Of a stretch of DNA of 10,515 bases, positions 1 to 6,824 are shown one piece after another. Made by a program: the position numbers and the translations under genes. Origin of the DNA: JALZHR01 sp036389695 (GTDB lineage: Bacteria > Acidobacteriota > Blastocatellia > Pyrinomonadales > Pyrinomonadaceae); assembly GCA_036389695.1 (NCBI GenBank), contig DASVWG010000003.1, forward strand, positions 1 to 10,515, given 5' to 3'. Position 1 is the stretch's first letter; every line of letters starts with the position of its first letter. Below the pieces are notes generated by a model, which had not been told where the DNA came from, did not search any database, and saw nothing but the letters and a program-made list of their open reading frames with translations.

Positions 1-371
1 AAACTTTGAATTCACTTCAGCTTCCGGGCGTGACTTTTCGAGCGATTGAGTTTCTGCCGACGTTTCAGAAACACGGCGGCGTCGGCTGCGGCGGCGTTTT
101 TCTGCATGTTTTAGACCGCGAGGCGTTTAAACCGGTGATTACCGGCGCGGCGATGGTCAAAACCTGTTTTGATTTATACAGCGAGGAGTTCAGATGGAAA
201 ATTCCGCCTTATGAATACGTTTTCGACCGCAATCCGTTTGACGTTATTGCCGGAACGACCAGTTTGCGCGAAAGCTTCGAGCGCGGAATCGAATTAAGTG
301 AGATTCAAAGTTCCTGGGCGGAAGATGAAAATTCATTCCGAGCCTTGCGCGAAAAATACTTTCTTTACTAG
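1..371 (+). CDS. namZ: Exo-beta-N-acetylmuramidase NamZ/DUF1343 family, C-terminal part (5' end outside window)
   Basis: This is the C-terminal ~122 residues of a protein normally about 400 residues long. The frame is open to the left edge (first whole codon at position 3), so the TTG at position 6 is an internal leucine and not a start. The stop is TAG at 369-371. Visible family features are the LPGVTFR segment, FLPTFQKHGG, CGGVFLHVLDREAFKPV, then PPYEYVFDRNPFDV and a terminal REKYFLY; together these match the conserved C-terminal domain of DUF1343 (YbbC-like, GH171) proteins. Characterised members release terminal N-acetylmuramic acid from the non-reducing end of peptidoglycan fragments in cell-wall recycling. 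The N-terminal catalytic portion and any signal peptide lie outside the window, so activity and location cannot be judged. The next gene is 120 nt downstream behind its own promoter, so it need not be co-transcribed. Confidence 0.85.
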   Translation, partial: TLNSLQLPGVTFRAIEFLPTFQKHGGVGCGGVFLHVLDREAFKPVITGAAMVKTCFDLYSEEFRWKIPPYEYVFDRNPFDVIAGTTSLRESFERGIELSEIQSSWAEDENSFRALREKYFLY

Positions 372-381
372 AGCTTAAGGA

Positions 382-410
382 TTACTTTAGGCAGGTAAAT
401 ATGTTATAAT
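382..410 (+). promoter_or_regulatory. Extended -10 promoter upstream of the small membrane protein-recO-lptFG operon
   Basis: A perfect TATAAT lies at 405-410 and is preceded by TG at 402-403, giving the extended -10 form TGnTATAAT. The -35 position with a 17-nt spacer (382-387, TTACTT) is a poor match, which is usual for extended -10 promoters. Transcription would start near 417, leaving a leader of about 75 nt before the ATG at 492. The assignment comes from sequence pattern alone. Confidence 0.6.
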
Positions 411-450
411 AGATATATTTACAAGACGGAATTTAAATAAAGTTTTAAGC

Positions 451-464
451 GTCGGCAAACCGAC
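451..464 (+). other. Small hairpin in the leader of the 492-4111 operon
   Basis: GTCGG (451-455) pairs perfectly with CCGAC (460-464) around a CAAA tetraloop. It is flanked on both sides by the self-complementary octamer ATTTAAAT (431-438 and 465-472). No T-run follows, so it is not a convincing terminator for the upstream gene. It could fold in the 5' leader of the downstream operon. No Shine-Dalgarno sequence is evident before the ATG at 492. Confidence 0.35.
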
Positions 465-491
465 ATTTAAATTAAAAGCTTAATAAAAACG

Positions 492-875
492 ATGGGAAAT
501 TATATCTTTACGGGCATCATCGCGTGGTTTCTACCCGGCGTCGGGCATTTGTATCTGGGACGCTGGCGGCGCGGCTTAATTATCGGCGCGGTCATCTGGA
601 TTATGTTTATCGTCGGCATTGTCGGCGGCGGCGCGTATTATCCGGGTTACAGCTTTAAGGACGGGCTTCTGCTTTATGTGCTGAATATTTTCGCGCGTTT
701 CGGCAATGGTTTGGGTTTGGCGACGAGTTTGTTTTTAACTTTGAATCAACCGGCGACAAACGCCGCTTCGTGGGCGACTTTTGAATACGCGGGCAGATTT
801 CTGGAAGTTGCCGGACTGCTTAATTATCTGGCGGTGATCGACGCCGTAGACATTTCTCTGGGACGAAAAAAATGA
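492..875 (+). CDS. Small integral membrane protein, TM2/DUF6677-like
   Basis: A 127-residue hydrophobic protein. Near the N-terminus it has the pattern WFLPGVGHLYLGRWRRGLI (about residues 12-30), the conserved proline/glycine/histidine hairpin followed by a basic turn typical of TM2-domain and DUF6677 small membrane proteins. At least two membrane segments are visible (about 5-22 and 27-48), with another hydrophobic stretch around 58-85 and a further possible one near 103-120. The C-terminus is basic (GRKK). No enzymatic motif is present and the function is unknown. It is the first gene of a compact operon: its TGA stop overlaps the ATG of the next small gene (ATGA at 872-875), and recO follows. 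I have no evidence tying it to recombination; the linkage to recO and the Lpt permease may simply be operon conservation. Confidence 0.75.
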   Translation: MGNYIFTGIIAWFLPGVGHLYLGRWRRGLIIGAVIWIMFIVGIVGGGAYYPGYSFKDGLLLYVLNIFARFGNGLGLATSLFLTLNQPATNAASWATFEYAGRFLEVAGLLNYLAVIDAVDISLGRKK

Positions 876-1039
876 TTCATTTTTTATATCTAATCGGTTT
901 TGCGCTGCTCGTCGCGGTGGCTTTCGCGGCGTTTCATTCCGGCACGACGAGAAGCCGGATTCTTTACGGTTTGAAAGTATTCGCGCAGTTTGTCTTGATT
1001 AGCCTCGCGCTCGCCTGGGTATTTTATTTTATTCCTTAA
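872..1039 (+). CDS. 55-residue membrane microprotein, hypothetical
   Basis: A 55-codon reading frame starts at ATG 872, overlapping the previous gene's TGA in the ATGA arrangement typical of translational coupling, and ends at TAA 1037-1039, 13 nt before recO. The product starts MIHFLYLIGFALLVAVAFAA, which is a clear first membrane segment (about residues 3-21). A short polar turn follows (HSGTTRSR, 22-29), then a second membrane segment (about 38-54) ending in IP. The two-helix hairpin with a basic connecting loop and the lack of any other frame between the two neighbours support a real gene. I do not recognise a family. A membrane partner of the adjacent TM2-like protein is possible but unproven. 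Confidence 0.7.
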   Translation: MIHFLYLIGFALLVAVAFAAFHSGTTRSRILYGLKVFAQFVLISLALAWVFYFIP

Positions 1040-1052
1040 TTTTTTAGTTGTA

Positions 1053-1805
1053 ATGGCAATATTCGAAACAGAAAGCTTGATTTTAAAAACTTACCCGCTG
1101 GCGGAAGCGGATAAAATCGTCGTGTTTCTCACGCAGACTAACGGGCTGGTGCGCGGCGTGGCGAAAGGCGCGAAGCGTCTGAAAAGCCGTTTCGGCGGCG
1201 GGCTCGAACCGTTTTCGATTGTCAACGCCACGTTTTATCAGAAAGAGGAAAGAGAACTCGTCTCGATTAGTCAGATAGAATTGCAGAAATCGTTTTTCGA
1301 ATCGGCGAGCAATCCGCTGTTTCTGCAAAAATTCGCCTATCTCGCCGAGCTTCTGAGCGAATTCGTGCCGCCGCACGAACCGAATGAAAGAATCTACCGG
1401 ATGACGCGCATTTGTCTGGAAACCGCCGCCGAACAGCCCGAATTTCTCGAAAATATCGCGCTTTATTTTGAAATCTGGCTGATGCGTCTGGGCGGTTATC
1501 TGCCGTCGTGGGAACGCTGCGATAATTGTAAGAGACAATTCGGCGCGAGCGAGAATGCGAGCTTACAGCTTAATTTTCACCTGCTCTGTGAAAATTGTCA
1601 GCGGGGCAAAAACAGAAATGCCGTCAGCGCCGATTTGCGGAAAATATATTCGGTCGCGCAGACGCTCGCGCCCGCTAAATTCGCCGCGCTGACCAAAGGC
1701 AAAACTGAAGAAATAAAAGAAGTTTCGGGCATTTTAAAGCGGTTTATCGCCAATATTCTGGGAAAAGAACTAAAGAATGATAAAATTCTCGTCGCCGGTT
1801 TGTAA
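1053..1805 (+). CDS. recO: DNA repair protein RecO
   Basis: The 250-residue length is normal for RecO, which promotes strand annealing and helps RecR load RecA onto SSB-coated single-stranded DNA in the RecFOR pathway. The N-terminal OB-fold shows the family pattern: ESLILKTYPLAEADKIVVFL (residues 7-26), then GLVRGVAKGAKRLKSRFGG (31-49) and LEPFSIVNATFYQKEERELV (51-70). The C-terminal half carries the zinc-binding knuckles as two CxxC pairs, Cys156/Cys159 and Cys179/Cys182, spaced as in zinc-containing RecO proteins. The ATG at 1053 gives the expected N-terminus. The gene sits 13 nt after the membrane microprotein and 17 nt before the Lpt permease, implying co-transcription. The upstream sequence lacks a strong Shine-Dalgarno motif, so translational coupling is likely. 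Confidence 0.95.
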   Translation: MAIFETESLILKTYPLAEADKIVVFLTQTNGLVRGVAKGAKRLKSRFGGGLEPFSIVNATFYQKEERELVSISQIELQKSFFESASNPLFLQKFAYLAELLSEFVPPHEPNERIYRMTRICLETAAEQPEFLENIALYFEIWLMRLGGYLPSWERCDNCKRQFGASENASLQLNFHLLCENCQRGKNRNAVSADLRKIYSVAQTLAPAKFAALTKGKTEEIKEVSGILKRFIANILGKELKNDKILVAGL

Positions 1806-1822
1806 ACTGCTCCAAAAAGAAT

Positions 1823-4111
1823 ATGAATCTTTTCTGCAAGCTAATCTCGAAATATGTCCTACAGGCGATTCTTCCATATTTTTTCTTCACGTGGATTCTG
1901 CTGAGCGTCATTCTTTTCGTCCAGCAAGCCAGCCGTTATTCCGACATTTTTTTTAACGCCAATCTGCCGAACAATCTTATCTGGCAGCTGACTTTCGCGC
2001 TTGTTCCGAGCGTCATTGCTTTTACCTGCCCGATGGCGATTCTGGTCGGCGTCATCATCGGCTTGGCAAAAATGCAGGGCGACAGCGAGCTGACGGCGAT
2101 TCGTGCCGCCGGCGTCGGCAATTTTCAAGTCGTTCTGCCGATTGTCGTTTTAGGTTTGGTTCTCTCCGCTTTCGCCTTTCTGATTAACTGGCAGGGCGTT
2201 CCCATAGCGGCGCAGATGGTTCGCAAAGTCGCGCTGCAAACCGCGCTTTTCAAAATGGAATCGCCGATTGAGCCGGGCGTTTTTAACACGGAGATTCGCG
2301 GCTATACGGTTTACGTCAAATCGGGCGATATTCTAAAGGGCACCTGGGAAAACATCTTTATTTTTAATGAAGACAAGCAAAGCGGACAAATGCGTCTGAT
2401 AACGTCTAAGAATGGGAAGATTGATTCGAATAATGAAGACTCGGAGCTGGTTCTGGATGAAGCTTATGTCTCGACTTTCACGCCGAGCGATACCGGCAAG
2501 TCGGTGTTTTTCGACAAAATCAAAAATCTGCGTTTTGTTATTCAGACCAAACGCGGCGAGATTATCGACAGGTTAAGTAAAACCGAAGAAAACGCCGACG
2601 AGTTGGGATTGTCGGAGCTGGCGGCTTTTGCCAGGAAAAAGGAAGGAAAAGAGCGCACGGAAGCCGAAATTTTGTGGCAGCGGCGCATTATTCTGTCGGT
2701 CACGCCGCTTCTTTTCGCTCTTTTGGGCGCGTCTCTGGTTTTGCGTTTTAATCGCGGCGGCAGAGGTTTCGGAAGTTTTCTCGCGCTCGCCAGCCTGATA
2801 GGTTATTATCTGCTCGCGCTGATGGGCGAGCAGCTTGCGCGCACGAATCGAATCAGCGTTTTAGCCGGCGGCGCGCTGCCGGTCGTCGTGACGGTCGCTT
2901 TGATAATCTGGTTTAATTTTTCGCAAAGAATCGGCTCGATGCGTCGAATCGTGAATCTTCCGCGTTTGAAAGCGAGCTTTCCGATGCGATTTGAAACGAG
3001 TTCGAATAAACGCGCCTTTCCGAGCCTGACGACGGGAATCCTGGATTTTGACATCGTTTCCAATCTGCTTAAATTTTTCGCGTTATCAATCGGGTTTTTA
3101 GGCTCGATTTACGTCATCTTCACAGCCTTCGAGATGTGGCGCTTCGCGGGAACCATCGATAATGGATTCAACCTTTTAACCGGTTATCTGACGTATCTGC
3201 TGCCGAATATTTACATTCAAATAGCGCCGTCGTGTTTGATGATTGCGACGCTGGCGACATTTGTCATCAAATCCAGACAAAACGAGGTCGTCACATGGAC
3301 GGCTGCCGGGCAGAGCGTCTATCGTCTTTTGCTGCCGTGTTTTCTATTGATGGCGGCGATCGGTTTAATAAACTGGCAGATTCAGGAAAGAATTCTGCCG
3401 AAGACCAACCGCGTGCAGGACGTTTTGCGCGCGCAAATCCGCAACAAGGGAATTCTCACGGCGAAAGAAGGAAAATTCTGGATTGCGGCGGATAACCGCG
3501 TGTATTCATTCGATTTGAACGAAAAAGATTTTGAGCGGCAGAGAGTCACCAATCTATACGTTTTCGAGTTTGCGGAAGGCGAGGAAAAGCTGAAATCGTT
3601 TACCAAAGCCGAAGAAGCCGTCTGGACGAAGAATAAAATCGACTTGACGGGCGCGGCGCAGAAAACAATCTGGCAGCAAAACAATCGAATCGAAAACAAA
3701 CCGCTGGCGGCGGACGAGCGAATTTTGGAAGCCTCGTTTAATCCGTTTCGCCAGATTTACACGAAGCCGAATCAATTAACCGCGTCCGAAGCCGCCGAAA
3801 AGCTCGCCGTCGCGGAATCCGAAAGCGAAAAGCGAATGTATGCCGTCGCGCTGGAGAAAAAATATACGACGATTGTTCTGCCGTTTATTATCACTTTGTT
3901 TACCGCGCCGTTCGCGCTTTCTCTGAGCCGGAAGGGAAAGGCGCTGACGGTCGGCTACGCGGTCGGCATCTGGCTGCTTTTTATGGGCATTACAAACACT
4001 TTCGAGCAGTTCGGCTTAAACGGCTACGTCGCCGCGCCGATCGCCGTCTGGAGTCCGCTCGTTTTATTCACGATTATCGGCGCTTATCTGATAACGAAAG
4101 TCAAAACATAG
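1823..4111 (+). CDS. Fused LptF-LptG lipopolysaccharide export permease
   Basis: A 762-residue protein about twice the length of LptF or LptG (~360 residues), built from two YjgP/YjgQ-type halves. Half one (about 1-375) has three N-terminal membrane segments (10-36, 55-82, 101-122), a periplasmic beta-rich domain (about 150-245) and three C-terminal segments (286-308, 316-336, 345-366). Half two (about 405-762) repeats this: segments near 415-435, 450-480 and 501-517, a beta-rich domain near 540-640, then 683-700, 708-725 and 736-757. Each half has a coupling-helix-like motif after its second segment: GDSELTAIRAAG (86-97) and RQNEVVTWTAAGQS (485-498), the site that contacts the LptB ATPase in known transporters. 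LptF and LptG together with LptB extract lipopolysaccharide from the inner membrane and pass it to LptC/LptA. Here both permeases are one chain. No lptB, lptC or lptA is in the window. Confidence 0.9.
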   Translation: MNLFCKLISKYVLQAILPYFFFTWILLSVILFVQQASRYSDIFFNANLPNNLIWQLTFALVPSVIAFTCPMAILVGVIIGLAKMQGDSELTAIRAAGVGNFQVVLPIVVLGLVLSAFAFLINWQGVPIAAQMVRKVALQTALFKMESPIEPGVFNTEIRGYTVYVKSGDILKGTWENIFIFNEDKQSGQMRLITSKNGKIDSNNEDSELVLDEAYVSTFTPSDTGKSVFFDKIKNLRFVIQTKRGEIIDRLSKTEENADELGLSELAAFARKKEGKERTEAEILWQRRIILSVTPLLFALLGASLVLRFNRGGRGFGSFLALASLIGYYLLALMGEQLARTNRISVLAGGALPVVVTVALIIWFNFSQRIGSMRRIVNLPRLKASFPMRFETSSNKRAFPSLTTGILDFDIVSNLLKFFALSIGFLGSIYVIFTAFEMWRFAGTIDNGFNLLTGYLTYLLPNIYIQIAPSCLMIATLATFVIKSRQNEVVTWTAAGQSVYRLLLPCFLLMAAIGLINWQIQERILPKTNRVQDVLRAQIRNKGILTAKEGKFWIAADNRVYSFDLNEKDFERQRVTNLYVFEFAEGEEKLKSFTKAEEAVWTKNKIDLTGAAQKTIWQQNNRIENKPLAADERILEASFNPFRQIYTKPNQLTASEAAEKLAVAESESEKRMYAVALEKKYTTIVLPFIITLFTAPFALSLSRKGKALTVGYAVGIWLLFMGITNTFEQFGLNGYVAAPIAVWSPLVLFTIIGAYLITKVKT

Positions 4112-4114
4112 AAA

Positions 4115-4204
4115 GGCAGAAACGCGACAGTTATGGAGCGTGTCAAAGTTTAGCGACTCAACAGGCTAAACTAAAACACGCTCCATAACTGTCGCGTTTC
4201 CGCC
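4115..4204. repeat. Large nested palindrome between convergent genes
   Basis: Two 29-nt arms (4115-4143 and 4176-4204) are complementary with one mismatch (4118/4201); 25 consecutive base pairs (4119-4143 with 4176-4200) are perfect. The 32-nt loop itself holds a perfect 8-bp stem, AGTTTAGC (4147-4154) with GCTAAACT (4165-4172), around a 10-nt loop. The element begins 4 nt after the lptFG stop and lies between convergent genes. A transcript from either strand would form the same long hairpin, so it could end transcription from both sides. Neither side has the long T-run of a classical intrinsic terminator. The arm length and the sharp boundaries also fit a repetitive extragenic palindrome or MITE-like insertion. 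I see no coding sequence in it. Confidence 0.85.
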
Positions 4205-4213
4205 ATAAAAACT

Positions 4214-4249
4214 AAAGGCAAAAGCGATAATAAATCCACTTTTGCCTTT
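4214..4249 (+). terminator. Possible terminator hairpin downstream of lptFG
   Basis: AAAGGCAAAAG (4214-4224) is perfectly complementary to CTTTTGCCTTT (4239-4249), with a 14-nt loop. The right arm lies inside the T-rich heptamer array, so the plus-strand transcript would have U-rich sequence in and after the stem. The stem is AT-rich and the loop large, so termination strength is doubtful. It may be an incidental result of a repeat-like unit in inverted orientation. Confidence 0.3.
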
Positions 4250-4281
4250 TGCCTTTTGCCTTTTACCTTTTTACTTTTGCC
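4240..4281. repeat. Six-unit heptamer tandem repeat (TTTTGCC)
   Basis: Six contiguous 7-nt units are in register: TTTTGCC (4240), TTTTGCC (4247), TTTTGCC (4254), TTTTACC (4261), TTTTTAC (4268) and TTTTGCC (4275). Three units are identical at the left, two are degenerate and the last is again consensus. An inverted copy of the unit lies at 4217-4223 (GGCAAAA). The array ends 6 nt before the ahcY stop codon, so it falls in the 3' untranslated region of ahcY. Short heptameric tandem repeats of this kind are known in cyanobacterial and some other bacterial intergenic regions; the role here is unknown. Confidence 0.85.
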
Positions 4282-4287
4282 TTAAAT

Positions 4288-5565
4288 TTAAGTTCCGGTT
4301 TCCCAACTCGACATATATTCGAGCATTTCCGGCGTTAAGGTATCAATCGAGATGCCGAGCGAGCGGAGTTTGAGGCTGGCGATTTCCTGGTCGACTTCCG
4401 GCGGCAGAACGTGGACGCCTGCGGCGAGCTTGCCTTGCTCTTTGACCAGATATTCAGCCGAAAGCGCTTGATTCGCGAACGACATATCCATGACCGAAGC
4501 CGGATGACCTTCCGCCGCCGCGAGATTAATCAGGCGACCTTCGCCGAGAACGATGACGCTCTTGCCGTTTTTGCCCATATATTCTTCGACAAACGGGCGA
4601 CGCGTTTCGACCGAATCCGACATTTCCCGAAGAGCTTCCAGATTCAGTTCCAAATCGAAGTGACCGCTGTTGCAGACAATCGCGCCGTCCTTCATCGTTT
4701 CGAAATGTTCCTTGTCGATAACGTGGCGGTTGCCGGTGACGGTGACGAAGAAATCGCCGATTTTCGAGGCTTCCGACATCGGCATCACGCGGAAACCGTC
4801 CATCACGGCTTCGATGGCTTTAATCGGGTCGATTTCGGTCACGATAACGTTCGCGCCCAAACCGCGAGCGCGCATCGCGCAGCCTTTGCCGCACCAGCCG
4901 TAGCCGACGACGACGAAGTTTTTTCCGGCGAGCAGAATGTTCGTCGCGCGGATAATGCCGTCGAGCGTCGATTGTCCCGTGCCGTAGCGATTATCAAAGA
5001 AATGCTTGGTTTGCGCGTCGTTGACGGCGATGGAAGGGAAGTTCAGAACGCCCGCTTTCTGCATCGCTTTTAAGCGGACGATTCCGGTCGTCGTTTCTTC
5101 AGTCGTGCCGATGATTTTTTCGGCGAGGTCTTTCCGCTCCTTGAGCATCGTCGCGACCACGTCCGAGCCGTCGTCGATAATCAGATTCGGGTTGCTTTCC
5201 AGCGCGTTGCGCAGGTGACGCATATACGTGTCGGTCGATTCGCCTTTGATGGCGAAAACCGGAATGCCCCAGTCGGCGACTAAGGACGCGGCAACGTCGT
5301 CCTGCGTCGAGAGCGGATTTGAAGCAATAAGAATCGCTTCCGCGCCGCCCGCCTGCAAAGTGCGCGCCAGATTCGCCGTTTCGGTCGTAATATGCGCGCA
5401 GGCGACGAGCTTGATGCCTTCCAGCGGTTTTTCCTGCTCGAAGCGTTCGCGAATCAAGCGCAGAACCGGCATTTCGCGGTCAGCCCATTCGATTCTCTGT
5501 TTGCCCTGCGGAGCCAGGGTTATGTCTTTTATATCGTATTCCATCGAAATTCCTTCTTTAGCCAT
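4288..5565 (-). CDS. ahcY: Adenosylhomocysteinase (S-adenosyl-L-homocysteine hydrolase)
   Basis: A 425-residue cytosolic, NAD-dependent enzyme that splits S-adenosylhomocysteine into adenosine and homocysteine. Visible features are the substrate-side motif AHITTETANL (about 57-66, with His58), DDGSD (131-135), TEETTTG (155-161), catalytic-type Lys187 and Asp191 in NDAQTKHFFDN, the Rossmann nucleotide loop GYGWCGKG (221-228) and GHPASVMDMSFANQ (353-366). The C-terminus ends in a YMSSWETGT-type tail, as in the shorter archaeal/Thermotoga-type enzymes, instead of the KPxxYRY tail of the longer type. The open frame extends to an ATG at 5607, but that codon lies inside the metK terminator hairpin. 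The ATG at 5565 has AGGAAG 5 nt upstream, so I chose it. An alternative ATG at 5544 (418 residues) also has an AAGGA 6 nt upstream. The gene follows metK by 81 nt, pairing SAM synthesis with SAH removal. Confidence 0.95.
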   Translation of the reverse strand: MAKEGISMEYDIKDITLAPQGKQRIEWADREMPVLRLIRERFEQEKPLEGIKLVACAHITTETANLARTLQAGGAEAILIASNPLSTQDDVAASLVADWGIPVFAIKGESTDTYMRHLRNALESNPNLIIDDGSDVVATMLKERKDLAEKIIGTTEETTTGIVRLKAMQKAGVLNFPSIAVNDAQTKHFFDNRYGTGQSTLDGIIRATNILLAGKNFVVVGYGWCGKGCAMRARGLGANVIVTEIDPIKAIEAVMDGFRVMPMSEASKIGDFFVTVTGNRHVIDKEHFETMKDGAIVCNSGHFDLELNLEALREMSDSVETRRPFVEEYMGKNGKSVIVLGEGRLINLAAAEGHPASVMDMSFANQALSAEYLVKEQGKLAAGVHVLPPEVDQEIASLKLRSLGISIDTLTPEMLEYMSSWETGT

Positions 5566-5570
5566 AAATT

Positions 5571-5576
5571 CTTCCT
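5571..5576 (-). promoter_or_regulatory. Ribosome binding site deciding the ahcY start
   Basis: On the minus strand AGGAAG stands 5 nt before the ATG at 5565. The more upstream in-frame ATG at 5607 has no such motif and lies within the terminator stem. A second Shine-Dalgarno-like AAGGA just before the ATG at 5544 leaves the start uncertain by seven codons. Confidence 0.6.
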
Positions 5577-5593
5577 GTACTGATTTTAAATAG

Positions 5594-5637
5594 AAAAAGA
5601 GCGGCAATTTGTTCTGTCAAACAAATGTTTACCGCTC
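5594..5637 (-). terminator. Intrinsic terminator-like hairpin between metK and ahcY
   Basis: Read on the minus strand, GAGCGG pairs with CCGCTC (5632-5637 with 5599-5604). An inner perfect 7-bp stem, ATTTGTT with AACAAAT (5620-5626 with 5607-5613), sits inside it, separated by an asymmetric internal loop (TAAAC opposite TG). The apical loop is TGACAG and the hairpin is followed at once by TTTTT (5598-5594). It begins 9 nt after the metK stop. It would end or reduce transcription before ahcY, unless ahcY has its own promoter or readthrough is regulated. Confidence 0.75.
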
Positions 5638-5646
5638 GATAATAAT

Positions 5647-6816
5647 CTAATTCCCGATTGCCGCGCCGACGGTTTCGGCTTGCGTTCTCAAAGCTTCGGC
5701 TTTATCGGTTTTTTCCCACGTGAACTCGTCGTTGGTGCGCCCGAAATGCCCGAATTTGGCGGTCGCCTTGTAAATCGGGCGGCGCAAATCGAGCGTTTCG
5801 ATAATGCCTTTCGGCGTCAGCTCGAAATTCTGCCGGACGAGCTCGGCGAGTCTCGTTTCATCGACCGTCCCCGTGCCGTGCGTTTCGACCAGAACCGAAA
5901 CCGGCTCGGCGACGCCGATGGCGTAAGCCAATTGCACGGTGCATTTGTCAGCCAAGCCCGCCGCGACGATATTTTTGGCGATGTAACGCGCCATATAAGC
6001 CGCCGAGCGGTCGACCTTTGTCGGGTCTTTGCCGGAGAAAGCGCCGCCGCCGTGCGGAGCGTAACCGCCGTATGTATCGACGATGATTTTGCGTCCCGTC
6101 AGACCGGCATCGCCCATCGGACCGCCGATCACGAAGCGTCCGGTCGGGTTGATATGAAATTTTGTGTTTTCGTCCAGAAGGTCTCCGGAGATGGTCGTTT
6201 TGATAACTTTCTCCAGAATGTCCTGCCGAAGCTGCTCGGTGGTCACTTCTTCGGCGTGCTGCGTCGAGATGACGACGGCATCGATGCGATAAGGCTGTCC
6301 GTCGCGATATTCGACCGTCACCTGCGATTTGCCGTCGGGACGCAGGTAGGGAAGTTCTCCGCTGCGGCGCGCTTCCGACAGGCGGCGCGTCAGATTATGC
6401 GCCAGTTGAATCGGGAGCGGCATCAGCTCCGGCGTTTCGTTGCAGGCGAAACCGAACATCAGCCCCTGGTCGCCCGCGCCGCCCGTATCGACGCCCTGCG
6501 CGATGTCCGGCGACTGCGTGCCGACGGCGTCCATGACGCTCAGGGTGTTGCTGTCGTAGCCGTAGCTGGCGTTGTCGTAACCGATGTCCTTAATCGTGTC
6601 GCGGACGATTTTTTTGTAGTTGACCGTGGCGTTGGTCGTAATTTCACCGGCGATAACGGCAAGTCCGGTGGTAACTAAAGTTTCGCAAGCGACTCTGCCG
6701 GTCGCGTCCTGTTCCAGAATCGCGTCAAGGACGGCATCGGAAATCTGGTCGGCAATTTTATCGGGATGACCTTCGGTGACCGATTCGGAAGTGAATAAAA
6801 AATTCGCGTTACTCAA
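5647..6816 (-). CDS. metK: S-adenosylmethionine synthetase (methionine adenosyltransferase)
   Basis: A 389-residue cytosolic enzyme, full length for the family, making S-adenosylmethionine from methionine and ATP and releasing phosphate and pyrophosphate. The N-terminus reads FTSESVTEGHPDKIADQISD (residues 8-27), the first conserved block with the HPDK loop. Signature 1 is GAGDQGLMFGFA (113-124). Signature 2, the glycine-rich phosphate loop, is GGGAFSGKDPTKVDRS (256-271). The C-terminal ATAKFGHFGR block (351-360) is also present. The start codon is TTG: the bases at 6816-6814 read TTG, no in-frame ATG fits the conserved N-terminus, and AAAGGAG stands 8 nt upstream. A consensus promoter lies about 50 nt further upstream. 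ahcY follows on the same strand, making a methyl-cycle pair. Confidence 0.97.
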   Translation of the reverse strand: MSNANFLFTSESVTEGHPDKIADQISDAVLDAILEQDATGRVACETLVTTGLAVIAGEITTNATVNYKKIVRDTIKDIGYDNASYGYDSNTLSVMDAVGTQSPDIAQGVDTGGAGDQGLMFGFACNETPELMPLPIQLAHNLTRRLSEARRSGELPYLRPDGKSQVTVEYRDGQPYRIDAVVISTQHAEEVTTEQLRQDILEKVIKTTISGDLLDENTKFHINPTGRFVIGGPMGDAGLTGRKIIVDTYGGYAPHGGGAFSGKDPTKVDRSAAYMARYIAKNIVAAGLADKCTVQLAYAIGVAEPVSVLVETHGTGTVDETRLAELVRQNFELTPKGIIETLDLRRPIYKATAKFGHFGRTNDEFTWEKTDKAEALRTQAETVGAAIGN

Positions 6817-6824
6817 ATGTAGAA

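Noticed and set aside
4411..5073. Plus-strand 220-residue open frame antisense to ahcY
   Set aside because: It is fully inside ahcY, rich in His/Arg/Val/Asp, and has no family features, so it is a shadow frame.
5566..5607. Upstream ahcY start at 5607
   Set aside because: The codon lies in the metK terminator stem, and the added residues (MPLFFYLKSVQEEF) do not match AhcY N-termini.
5680..6678. Plus-strand 332-residue open frame antisense to metK
   Set aside because: It lies wholly opposite the conserved metK gene, is arginine/valine-rich with no recognisable domain, and is a by-product of GC-rich codon use on the other strand.
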